Made by a program: the position numbers and the translations under genes. Shown piece by piece: positions 42,328-50,249 of a stretch of 64,000 nt of DNA. The stretch comes from Aestuariivirga litoralis. GTDB lineage: Bacteria > Pseudomonadota > Alphaproteobacteria > Rhizobiales > Aestuariivirgaceae. The notes under the pieces are model-generated. The model made no database searches. It was not told the origin of the DNA and saw nothing but the letters and a program-made list of their open reading frames with translations. The stretch covers positions 124,001 through 188,000 of the forward strand of contig NZ_QKVK01000009.1 in assembly GCF_003234965.1 (NCBI RefSeq), written 5' to 3'. Within the stretch, counting starts at the first letter, position 1. Each line of letters opens with the position of its first letter.

Positions 42328-44334
42328 TCAGGCTTCCGGCGGGCCGTTCCCGTCGGCAGGTCCCTGCATTGCCTGCCGCTCGCTCGGCACCTGCGCCAGA
42401 GTCGCCGCCAGTTCGCGGCTGAAGCTGCCATTGACCTCTTCCAGTTCCTTGCGGAAGCGCTCGACCGCGAGATAGATGAAGTCGACATAGCTCTCGAGCA
42501 CCGCGTCGGTCGTCTCCATCGCGGTCTTGCGGAACTGCTCGTCGAGGCCCTCGGAGCGCTCTGCGATGTCGGCGAATGACTGCTCCATGCTGGTCTGCAG
42601 CGAGTGCAGCATGTCCTGGTTCATCGACGCGAGGCGTACAGGCACGGCCTCCACGATGCCGCGCATCTGCTCGGACAGGGCGTTGAGCGAACCCTTGAGC
42701 GAGCCGTCGGCCCTGGCGATCTCGGCCTCGACGTGCTGCGCGAGGACGATGGGCATGTCGTGCAGCGCCGTGCTGATGCGGCCCGAGATGCGCTCCGCCG
42801 TCTCGTTGATGAGGGCCTCGAAGCGCGCCGTGTCGGAACTCACGCGCTGCATGAGCTCGGTCGACCCGGCGGCAAGCCTGGTCTGCAGGCTCATGGTGGA
42901 TGTCTCGACGTCGCGGCTGACGGTGCTGACGACCCGCGCCGCGGCTTCGTGCAGTTCCGCCACGCAGCTGCGGAGGTTCGCTTCGATGCGCTGGTCGAGT
43001 GCCGCCATCGATCCGCTGACGCCCGCCAGCGCCTGCTCCGCGGCGGCCGACACCAGCGCCACGGGCTGCTGCAGGCTGTCGACGGCGGCCGCCGCTGTGC
43101 CGGCAAGCTGATTCAATTCGTGCGACAGGCTGGAAACCCGCGCCGTCTCGTCGGCGACGACCATGCCGATCATGTCACGGAACTGGCCGGCATGCGCCTC
43201 CACCGCCTCCCGGAAGATCTCTGTGGTGGTCGACGCGACGCTGTTGAACAGCCCGCGGCTCTGGTCGAGCGCCACGGTGATGTCCTTCGCCAGCTGGTCG
43301 ATGACCTCGATATTGGCGGTGGACAGCATGGCCGCGTCGGCGATGGTCTCCGACAGCGGGCTCAGCCGCCCGATGGTGGCCTCGAGCTGTTCGGGCAGCC
43401 GGCCGAGCGAGGCCTCGAACTTCAGCATGCGCTTCTCGATCTCCGGCGCCACCGTGTGGTTGGCGTTGTTGAACACCTCGAGACAGGTCTTCAGGTCCTG
43501 CGTGTTCTGCTGCAGGCGCCCGCCCACCGTGTCGAGGATCGCGCCGGCGTTCTGCGACACGGCCTCGAGCGACAGTACCGACGTCTCGAGCCTGGCGATC
43601 ACCGGCAGGATCTCGGTCGAGATCATCAGGCCGGTGCGCTGCAGGGCCTCGCGCTGCGTCTCGTTGGCCTCCACGATGCTGCGCAGGGTGGTGATGCTGG
43701 CATCGGCCGCTTCGGTGGAGTGATGCGTGGCTGCGGCGATCTGCTTCGCCATCTGCGTGCTCTTGGCATCGAGCAGGGCCATGCGGCTGTCGATCTCGGC
43801 GAACATCTGGTCGAAGGAGGCGCTGATCCGGCGCCCGGCATTTTCGGCAACCGCGCTGGGCTCGAACATGCGCTGTGTGGCCAGCACGATGCGGCGCATC
43901 ATCTCGGTGTTGACGGCCTGGCGGTGGGCGGAAAGCGCGAAGACCCAGGGCAGCGCCGCGATCACCGCCAGCGCCGCCCAGAAGCCGGAAAACTGCCCGG
44001 GCGTGCGGATCAGCGCGGCGAGCTGCGGCCCGTTGGCGAAGCCCATGAGGGCCGCGAACAGCAGGCCGAACAACAGGCTGGCGGCAGCGGCCGTCCAGAA
44101 GTGGCGCGAGCCGGCAAACTCCGGCGCGGCTGCAGGCATGGTGCGGGCGCGGCGCCGGTCATCATTGGCCGGGCGGGCATGCACCGGCGGCGCCTCGGCC
44201 GGATCCTTGCGGGAAGACAGCGGCCGCATGGCCGGCGCGTCGTCGGACCAGAAGCCGGCCTGCTCCTGCGCATTCTCGAGGAAGATCTCATCCAGCTGCA
44301 AGCCATTGGCCGGTTTCTTTCTGGACGCCGTCAT
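42328..44334 (-). CDS. Long membrane-anchored coiled-coil protein
   Basis: About 668 residues. The N-terminal ~100 residues are polar and disordered, followed by two adjacent transmembrane helices (FWTAAAASLLFGLLFAALMG and FWAALAVIAALPWVFALS) and about 500 residues of heptad-rich helix. The helical part resembles methyl-accepting or apolipoprotein-like repeats, with many Thr/Ser/Ala heptads, but no chemotaxis hairpin. A scaffold role in the envelope or cell pole is conceivable. The ATG at 44334 (MTASRKKPANG) is used because the frame upstream contains operator-like repeats. Confidence 0.7.
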   Translation of the reverse strand: MTASRKKPANGLQLDEIFLENAQEQAGFWSDDAPAMRPLSSRKDPAEAPPVHARPANDDRRRARTMPAAAPEFAGSRHFWTAAAASLLFGLLFAALMGFANGPQLAALIRTPGQFSGFWAALAVIAALPWVFALSAHRQAVNTEMMRRIVLATQRMFEPSAVAENAGRRISASFDQMFAEIDSRMALLDAKSTQMAKQIAAATHHSTEAADASITTLRSIVEANETQREALQRTGLMISTEILPVIARLETSVLSLEAVSQNAGAILDTVGGRLQQNTQDLKTCLEVFNNANHTVAPEIEKRMLKFEASLGRLPEQLEATIGRLSPLSETIADAAMLSTANIEVIDQLAKDITVALDQSRGLFNSVASTTTEIFREAVEAHAGQFRDMIGMVVADETARVSSLSHELNQLAGTAAAAVDSLQQPVALVSAAAEQALAGVSGSMAALDQRIEANLRSCVAELHEAAARVVSTVSRDVETSTMSLQTRLAAGSTELMQRVSSDTARFEALINETAERISGRISTALHDMPIVLAQHVEAEIARADGSLKGSLNALSEQMRGIVEAVPVRLASMNQDMLHSLQTSMEQSFADIAERSEGLDEQFRKTAMETTDAVLESYVDFIYLAVERFRKELEEVNGSFSRELAATLAQVPSERQAMQGPADGNGPPEA

Positions 44335-44357
44335 GTTCACAAATCCCCCGGGCCCGG

Positions 44358-44403
44358 TGTGAGGCCTCATGTGTGTGAGCCCCCACAAGCTGTGAGACCT
44401 CAT
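44358..44403. repeat. Three phased direct repeats TGTGAG-N-CC upstream of the coiled-coil gene
   Basis: TGTGAGGCCTCAT (44358), TGTGAGCCCCCAC (44374) and TGTGAGACCTCAT (44391) recur at 16-17 base steps, 24 to 69 bases upstream of the ATG. This looks like a regulator array rather than coding sequence. Confidence 0.5.
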
Positions 44404-44458
44404 ATATGTAAACGATTGTAGTCCTTCACCGCGGCAAGCAAACCGAAATCCGGCGAAC

Positions 44459-44467
44459 TGTGGATAA
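44459..44467. promoter_or_regulatory. Single perfect DnaA box
   Basis: TGTGGATAA is the exact complement of the consensus TTATCCACA. No second box or AT-rich unwinding element is nearby, so an origin is unlikely. Confidence 0.4.
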
Positions 44468-44582
44468 GTACCTCGCAATTGGCCGGCACGCCCCGGCATA
44501 TCCAATCACCAATTGTGCCTTGGTGTCGTGCAGATTGCGTCATGGCCGCAGCGCCGGGGGCGGGCGCAGGCCGGTGCGCCCG

Positions 44583-44675
44583 TCACAGGATCATGATTCG
44601 GATCACATAGGCCACGGCGCCCACGACGGCGACCCCGGCCAGATAGAGGCCGAGGAACCACAGCCAGCGTCGCAT
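44583..44675 (-). CDS. CydX-like/DUF2474-type small subunit of cytochrome bd oxidase
   Basis: A 30-residue protein, starting MRRWLWFLGLYLAGVAVVGA and continuing to a hydrophobic end. It is a single membrane helix with a basic, Trp-rich start. Its ATG overlaps the cydB stop (ATGA), so it is cotranslated. Position and pattern fit the DUF2474 peptides that accompany CioAB-type oxidases, and it probably stabilises the complex as CydX does in E. coli. Confidence 0.75.
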   Translation of the reverse strand: MRRWLWFLGLYLAGVAVVGAVAYVIRIMIL

Positions 44676-45679
44676 CAGTGATAGGTCTCGTCCGGCCGCA
44701 CCTTGCCGCGGAACACCCAGTAGGAATAGGCGGTGTAGGCGAGGATCATCGGCACCAGCACCACCGCGCCCACCAGCAGGAAGCGCAGCGAGGTGTCAGG
44801 CGCGGCCGCCTCCCAGATGGTGACGGAAGGCGGGATCAGGTGCGGGTAGAAGCTGATGCCGAGGCCCACGTAGCTCAGGATGAAGATCGCCACGGTGGCG
44901 AGGAAGGGCCGGTGGGTGAGCCCGTCGCGCAACCCCGTCCACAGCATCCAGGCGGCACCTGCCAGCAGCAGGGGCACGATGGCGCTGTAAAGCCCCGATG
45001 GCCAGCCGAACCAGCGCGCCAGATATTCCGGCCGCAGCAGCGGCGTCGCCATGCTGACGGCGCCGATCAGGGCGAGCAGGGCAAGGCCCAGGGGCTTCGC
45101 CAGGCGCCGGGCGCGGGCCAGCGTCTCGCCCTCGGTCTTCATGATCAGCCAGGTGGCGCCCAGCGTGGCATAGCCCACGACCAGCGCCACGGCGGTGAGC
45201 AGCGAGAAGGGCGTCAGCCAGTCCCAGTTGCCGCCGCCATAGCCCCGGCCGGACACCGTGATGCCCTGCACCAGCGTTCCGAGCGCCATGCCCTGGGCGA
45301 TGGCCGCCACCAGCGACCCGCCCCAGAAGGCCACCTCCCAGAACAGCTTCATGCGCTCCGTGCGGTGCACGAATTCGAAGGCGACGCCGCGGAAGATCAG
45401 CCCCAGCAGCATGGCGATGATCAGCGGATAGAGCGCCGGCATGACGATGGCATAGGCCAGCGGGAACACCGCGAAGAGGCCGCCGCCGCCCAGCACCAGC
45501 CAGGTTTCGTTGCCGTCCCACACCGGCGCCACGCTGCTCATCGCCAGCATGCGCTCGTCGCGGTCCTTCAGGAAGGGGAAGAGAATGCCGATGCCGAGGT
45601 CGAAACCATCGAGCAGCACATACATCAGCACGGCGACGGCGATGAGCCCGGCCCAGATGAAGGCATAGTCGATCACCAT
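44675..45679 (-). CDS. cydB: Cytochrome bd ubiquinol oxidase subunit II (CioB/CydB)
   Basis: A 334-residue membrane protein with about nine helices. LDGFDLGIGILFPFLKDRDER, VAPVWDGNETWLVLGGGGLFAVFP and FRGVAFEFVHRT are family signatures. It partners subunit I in the quinol oxidase that reduces O2 to water without pumping protons. It follows cydA by three bases and is followed by a 30-residue subunit. Confidence 0.95.
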   Translation of the reverse strand: MVIDYAFIWAGLIAVAVLMYVLLDGFDLGIGILFPFLKDRDERMLAMSSVAPVWDGNETWLVLGGGGLFAVFPLAYAIVMPALYPLIIAMLLGLIFRGVAFEFVHRTERMKLFWEVAFWGGSLVAAIAQGMALGTLVQGITVSGRGYGGGNWDWLTPFSLLTAVALVVGYATLGATWLIMKTEGETLARARRLAKPLGLALLALIGAVSMATPLLRPEYLARWFGWPSGLYSAIVPLLLAGAAWMLWTGLRDGLTHRPFLATVAIFILSYVGLGISFYPHLIPPSVTIWEAAAPDTSLRFLLVGAVVLVPMILAYTAYSYWVFRGKVRPDETYH

Positions 45680-45682
45680 GGC

Positions 45683-47077
45683 TTATTCTCCCACCTGGGC
45701 AATCGGTGTGATTCCCGCCGTGCGCGTCGGCCCGATCTCGTCGATGGTGACGCGGTCCTCGGGCGTGCGCGCCATCAGCCGCAGCGCATAGAAGGCGCCG
45801 GAGCCGAAGACGAAGAAATAGATGATCACGAAGGCGGTGAGCGAGGAGCCCACCGCATCCGCCCGCAGCGCCGAGGCACTGTCGGCGGTGCGCAGCAGGC
45901 CATAGACGGTGAAGGGCTGGCGGCCCACCTCGGTGGTGATCCAGCCGCACAGCACGGCAAGGAAGCCCGCAGGCCCCATGGCCACTGCGGCGCGGTGCAG
46001 CCAGGGCCACTCGTAAAGCCGCCCCTTGAGGCGGGCGAGGCCCGACCACAGGCCGAGCAGCAGCATGAGCATGCCCACGCCCACCATGATGCGGAAGCTC
46101 CAGAAGATGATGGCGGCCGGCGGCCGGTCTTCCTTCGGGAAGCCGTCGAGGCCGATCAGCGGCTTGTCGAGGCTGTGGGTGAGGATGAGCGAGCCGAGGA
46201 GCGGAATTTCCACCGCGTAGTTGGTGGTGCTGGTCGCCTCGTCCGGCATGCCGAACAGGATGAGCGGCGCGCGGCCCTGCGGATAGGTTTCGAAATGGCC
46301 TTCGATCCCGGCGATCTTGGCGGGCTGGTATTGCAGCGTGTTCAGGCCATGCGCGTCGCCGGCGAAGAGCTGGATCGGCGTCACGACCAGCGCCATCCAC
46401 ATGGCCATGGAGAACATGATGCGGGCGCCGCGGTTGCCGGGGGTCTTCAGCAGGTGCCAGGCGCCGGTGGCACCGACCACGAAGGCGGTGGTGAGATAGG
46501 CCGCCAGCACCATGTGCACGAAGCGGTAGGGGAATGACGGGTTGAAGATGATGGCCAGCCAGTCCTCCGGCACGAACTGGCCGTCGGCATTCAGCGAATG
46601 GCCCTGCGGGGTCTGCATCCAGCTGTTCACGCTCAGGATCCAGAAGGCCGAGAGCAGCGTGCCCCCCGCCACCACGGCGGTGGCCGCCATGTGCAGGCCA
46701 TCGCCCACCCGCCGGCGGCCGAACAGCATGATGCCGAGGAACCCGGCCTCGAGGAAGAAGGCGGTTAGCACCTCGTAGCCGATCAGCGGCCCCAGCACCG
46801 GCCCCACCTTGTCGGCGAAGACCGGCCAGTTGGTGCCGAACTGGTAGGACATGACCACGCCGGAGACGACCCCCATGCCGAACACCACCGCGAAGATCGT
46901 CTTCCACTGCTCGAACACGGCGAGATAGGCCTCGTCGCGCGTCCACAGCCACATCGCGTTCAGCACCGCGAGATAGCTTGCGAGCCCGATGGTGAAGGCC
47001 GGGAAGATGATGTGGGCCGACACCGTGAAGGCAAACTGCATGCGCGCCAGGTCAAGGGCCGAAATGTCACCGAACAT
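45683..47077 (-). CDS. cydA: Cytochrome bd ubiquinol oxidase subunit I (CioA/CydA)
   Basis: A 464-residue subunit carrying haems b558, b595 and d. SAHIIFPAFTIG holds an N-terminal haem ligand His, followed by GYEVLTAFFLEAGFLGIMLFG with its Glu, the region RFVHMVLAAYLT, and GRQPFTVYGLLRT. The short Q-loop and the overall length fit the cyanide-insensitive (CIO) subtype. It leads the operon with cydB and the small subunit, a high-affinity or sulfide- and cyanide-tolerant branch of respiration. Confidence 0.95.
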   Translation of the reverse strand: MFGDISALDLARMQFAFTVSAHIIFPAFTIGLASYLAVLNAMWLWTRDEAYLAVFEQWKTIFAVVFGMGVVSGVVMSYQFGTNWPVFADKVGPVLGPLIGYEVLTAFFLEAGFLGIMLFGRRRVGDGLHMAATAVVAGGTLLSAFWILSVNSWMQTPQGHSLNADGQFVPEDWLAIIFNPSFPYRFVHMVLAAYLTTAFVVGATGAWHLLKTPGNRGARIMFSMAMWMALVVTPIQLFAGDAHGLNTLQYQPAKIAGIEGHFETYPQGRAPLILFGMPDEATSTTNYAVEIPLLGSLILTHSLDKPLIGLDGFPKEDRPPAAIIFWSFRIMVGVGMLMLLLGLWSGLARLKGRLYEWPWLHRAAVAMGPAGFLAVLCGWITTEVGRQPFTVYGLLRTADSASALRADAVGSSLTAFVIIYFFVFGSGAFYALRLMARTPEDRVTIDEIGPTRTAGITPIAQVGE

Positions 47078-47170
47078 GCTGCCCCTCAGTCATCCTGCCG
47101 TTCCCTCATTGACCGCTCACAACTCTAGCCTCCCCGCTGGCAGGCCACTAATGATTTTCCGCGCGCCGCC

Positions 47171-47629
47171 TCATTCCACTGGCTGGAAGCTGGCGGGGTC
47201 CTGCAGCAGCCCGACCGCCTGCAGCACCATCCGGCCGTCCGGCGTCTCGGGATCGAACATCACGTCATGCGGACCCATGACGGACAGCACCCGGCCATCG
47301 ACCCGCAGCACCGGCTGCCCGAAGGGTGGCGGCGCGTCCGGCTTCTGCGCGGCATCCCACGCGGCCGCATCGAAGTAATAGGCGCTGAACAGGATGGTCT
47401 TCTCCCCGTCCCGGGGCTGGAAATAGACCACCACCGCGGAGCGCGCCCCGGCGGCCTGCACCTCACCCGCCCAGCTTCCGGTGAGCGGACCCGTTGACAG
47501 ATGGGCGGCAATCTCCGCCGGCACCACGAAGCCATAGGGAATGGGCGACAGGGCCACCCAGGCATTGTCCGCCCGGGCGGGCAGGGCGGCGGCGAGCAGC
47601 AGGAACAGGCCAAGCAGCATGGTTTTCAT
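47171..47629 (-). CDS. Secreted hypothetical protein
   Basis: A 152-residue protein with a signal peptide (MLLGLFLLLAAALPARADN). The mature part contains PYGFVVPAEIAAHLSTGPLTG and GEKTILFSAYYFDAAAW. No catalytic motif or known domain is evident; it may be an envelope or periplasmic protein. It is transcribed towards cydA from its own start. Confidence 0.6.
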   Translation of the reverse strand: MKTMLLGLFLLLAAALPARADNAWVALSPIPYGFVVPAEIAAHLSTGPLTGSWAGEVQAAGARSAVVVYFQPRDGEKTILFSAYYFDAAAWDAAQKPDAPPPFGQPVLRVDGRVLSVMGPHDVMFDPETPDGRMVLQAVGLLQDPASFQPVE

Positions 47630-47760
47630 GGCCCTGGCCTAGCGCGAGTCGCGGGCCACAACAATTCCACGCCCGGCGGGGCTTCGGGGGGGCACGCGTA
47701 AGGCAATCTTAACCATGTCGCGCAATCGTTTGTTATCCATAGCAACGATGGGTCAGCGCC

Positions 47761-48318
47761 ATGTCAGACCAACTTCTCGCCCAGCTTCCGTGGTTCCGGA
47801 GCTACATCGAATCGGGCCGGGCGCCGGCATGGACCATGGGCCCTTCGGACCTGCACGGCTTCCTCACCGCGCTTGCCATGGCAGGGCCGGTGCCTGATGG
47901 ACACTGGACCAGCTGGGTGTGGTCCGGCGAGGTGCCGGAATTCGCCTCCGGTGACGAGGAGCAGAACGTGCTTGACGAGCTTCTGGCGCTCGAGGACCAG
48001 GTGCGCCGCGGGCTGGGCAGCTTCCGGCCGCTGAGCGTCACCACGCTGCCGCATGCCGGGGGTGGCTGGTACTTCGTCGCTGACTGGGCGGAGGGCTTCC
48101 TGCAGGCGATCGAAGCCAATCCCCAGCCCTGGCAGGTGGCCCTCGACGAGGCCGAAACCTCGCTCTCGGTGGTGCTCGGCACCTGCTACAACAACCATGA
48201 TGACGACAATCAGGGCTATGTCGGGCTCGAGGCGCTGGACGAGATCAACTACCATATCCGGCAGCTGCACAAGGTGATGCGCAATGCCGCCGGGCAGGCC
48301 ATCGCCCGCGCCGCCTGA
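47761..48318 (+). CDS. UPF0149 (YecA/YgfB) family protein
   Basis: A 185-residue helical protein of UPF0149. LHGFLTALAMAGPVPD near the N-terminus and WAEGFLQAIEANPQPW in the middle match the family. The C-terminus lacks the SEC-C zinc tail seen in YecA. Function is unknown. A TTAACCAT sequence lies about 50 bases upstream. Confidence 0.75.
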   Translation: MSDQLLAQLPWFRSYIESGRAPAWTMGPSDLHGFLTALAMAGPVPDGHWTSWVWSGEVPEFASGDEEQNVLDELLALEDQVRRGLGSFRPLSVTTLPHAGGGWYFVADWAEGFLQAIEANPQPWQVALDEAETSLSVVLGTCYNNHDDDNQGYVGLEALDEINYHIRQLHKVMRNAAGQAIARAA

Positions 48319-48360
48319 GCGGCTTGAGCGCCGCCGCGGGGACGTCATAGGATCGGTCCC

Positions 48361-49341
48361 ATGACCGACCACGAAACGCCGCCCAAAGCACCGCAACGCG
48401 TGATGCTGCTGGGCGCCACCGGCACCATCGGCCGCGCCGCGGCCCAGGCGCTCATCGCCGACGGCCATCGCGTGGTCTGCTTCGTGCGGCCCGGCGCGTC
48501 TGGTCTTCCCGAGGGCAGCGTCGTCCGCTTCGGCCAGGTCACCGACCCCGCCTCCCTGCGCCGTGACGGCTTCGCCGGCGAGCGCTTCGACGTTCTCGTT
48601 TCCTGCCTCGCCTCGCGCAGCGGCGCCCCGGCGGATGCCTGGGCCATCGACCACGCGGCCCACCTCGCCGCCTTGGACGAGGCGAAGCGGGCGGGCGTGC
48701 GCCATGTGGTGCTGCTCTCGGCCATCTGCGTGCAGAAGCCGAAGCTCGCCTTCCAGCACGCCAAGCTCGCCTTCGAGAATGCGCTCATCGAGAGCGGGCT
48801 GGACCATTCGATCGTGCGGCCCACCGCCTATTTCAAGTCGCTCTCGGGCCAGATCGGCAGGTTGGCCAAGGGCAAGCCCTTCCTGCTCTTCGGCAATGGT
48901 GAACTGACGGCGACCAAGCCCATCAGCGACGCCGATCTCGGCCGCTATCTGGCGCTGTGCCTCAGCGATCCGTCGCTGCGCGGCATCCTGCCCATCGGCG
49001 GACCGGGTCCTGCCTTCACCCCGCGCCAGCAGGGCGAATGGCTGTTCGAACTCATGGGCACCACGCCGCGCTTCCGCCACGTGCCCGTGGCGCTGCTCGA
49101 CGGCATCATTGCGCTGCTGTCGGCGCTGGGCGTCCTGTCGCCTGCGCTGCGGGCCAAGGCGGAACTGGCCCGCATCGGCCGCTACTACGCCACCGAGTCG
49201 ATGCTGGTGTGGGACGCGGCCTTAGGCCGCTATGACGCGGAGGCGACGCCGAGCTTCGGCAGCGAAACCCTGCGCGAGCACCACGCCGCGATCATCGCGG
49301 GCGCCCCCGGCCAGGACCTCGGCGCGCACCGCGTGTTCTGA
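48361..49341 (+). CDS. bciA: 3,8-divinyl chlorophyllide reductase-like protein (BciA type)
   Basis: A 326-residue NAD(P)-binding protein of the atypical SDR class. [23 protein letters not shown] binds NADPH; VLVSCLASRSGAPADAWAID, LLSAICVQKPKLAFQHAKLAFE and YFKSLSGQIGRLAKGKPF closely match plant DVR and bacterial BciA. The enzyme reduces the 8-vinyl group of divinyl (proto)chlorophyllide. No other pigment gene lies in the window, so its physiological use is open. Other isoflavone reductase-like roles are less likely given the motifs. Confidence 0.78.
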   Translation: MTDHETPPKAPQRVMLLGATGTIGRAAAQALIADGHRVVCFVRPGASGLPEGSVVRFGQVTDPASLRRDGFAGERFDVLVSCLASRSGAPADAWAIDHAAHLAALDEAKRAGVRHVVLLSAICVQKPKLAFQHAKLAFENALIESGLDHSIVRPTAYFKSLSGQIGRLAKGKPFLLFGNGELTATKPISDADLGRYLALCLSDPSLRGILPIGGPGPAFTPRQQGEWLFELMGTTPRFRHVPVALLDGIIALLSALGVLSPALRAKAELARIGRYYATESMLVWDAALGRYDAEATPSFGSETLREHHAAIIAGAPGQDLGAHRVF

Positions 49342-49689
49342 TCAGGTGATGACGAGCTCGACGCCCTTGTGCAGCTTCTGCAGGTTGGGCAGCGATTTCG
49401 ACTGCCACGGAATGCGGGTGGAGCCCAGCACCTTCACCGGAAGCTCGGGGTGCTTCCTCAGCTCGATGGTGAACTTGGCGAGGAGGTTGATGCCGGAGCT
49501 GTTGAGGAATTCGAGCTGCGTGAGGTCGAGCACCATGTTCTGCGGCTTCTCGGCCAGCACCGCCTGCATCAGCTCGAGGATCGGCTGGTAGGCATCGGTT
49601 CCCGACAGCCGGAGCGTTCCTTCGTAATGGATGGTGGAGCCTTCGTTCCACACATTGTATTCGCCGGTCTTGATTTCCATGTGAGGCAA
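49342..49689 (-). CDS. STAS-like regulator, slr1659 type (anti-sigma antagonist-like)
   Basis: A 115-residue STAS-like protein. The phosphoacceptor loop reads VLDLTQLEFLNSSGINLL, with Ser64/Ser65 as candidate targets, followed by LRKHPELPVKVLGSTRIPW. It ends a five-gene operon right after its likely partner ATPase. In such systems the ATPase phosphorylates the STAS protein and a PP2C phosphatase reverses this. A paralogous domain without Ser is found in the methyltransferase fusion of the same operon. Confidence 0.8.
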   Translation of the reverse strand: MPHMEIKTGEYNVWNEGSTIHYEGTLRLSGTDAYQPILELMQAVLAEKPQNMVLDLTQLEFLNSSGINLLAKFTIELRKHPELPVKVLGSTRIPWQSKSLPNLQKLHKGVELVIT

Positions 49690-49700
49690 ACCTTTGGAGT

Positions 49701-50246
49701 TCAGTTGAGGGTGAGGGCGGCGTGGGTGCTGAGCGTCACCGCCGCGCCGGAGGTGGAGGTGCGGAAGTCCCAGCCGAGACGCGCCCCGTAATCATTCATC
49801 AGCGTGAGCAGGCCGAGGCCCGAGGCCGAGGACGTCTCGTCCGCCGCGTTGGCCTCGATGCGTTCGATCAGCAACTCGCCGGGATCGCGCGAGGTGATCT
49901 CCTCGATCAGCGACTGGAAGCGCAGGGCCACGTCTTCCGCCGTGTCGTTGCTGACGGTGAGCTCGAAGTTGCCGCTAGCCAGCGAGCAGTCAACCCGGAT
50001 GGCGCCGGGCACCCGGAACTTGATGGCGTTCTCCAGGAGCTCGTTGACCAGGTAGACGATGGCGTGGCGCGCCTCGTTGTAGTCGGCGCCGCTCTTCGCA
50101 TGGTGGAGCGCGAAGGCATCGCCGAGGAATTCGCAGGTCTCGCTGGCATGCTGCCAGCTCACCCCCAGCGGCCCATCCGAGATGACGAGCCGCATGGCAA
50201 AGGCCCCGGCGGGATTGTGACGCGCAATGTCTCCGAATTGCTTCAT
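49701..50246 (-). CDS. GHKL ATPase, slr1658-type partner-switching regulator
   Basis: A 181-residue protein with an HATPase-like fold. N box: YLVNELLENAIKF (Glu69, Asn73); G box: SASGLGLLTLMNDYGARLGW (residues 140-159). It probably binds ATP and acts as kinase for the STAS-like protein encoded 11 bases downstream. It is paralogous to the degenerate protein at 53785-54276, sharing the pattern LGLL..(N/V)DY.AR. Function is inferred from family and neighbours. Confidence 0.75.
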   Translation of the reverse strand: MKQFGDIARHNPAGAFAMRLVISDGPLGVSWQHASETCEFLGDAFALHHAKSGADYNEARHAIVYLVNELLENAIKFRVPGAIRVDCSLASGNFELTVSNDTAEDVALRFQSLIEEITSRDPGELLIERIEANAADETSSASGLGLLTLMNDYGARLGWDFRTSTSGAAVTLSTHAALTLN

Positions 50247-50249
50247 GCT

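Noticed and set aside
44459-44467. Replication origin suggested by the perfect DnaA box
   Set aside because: Only one box, no AT-rich unwinding region and no origin-linked genes (dnaA, dnaN, parAB, hemE) nearby.
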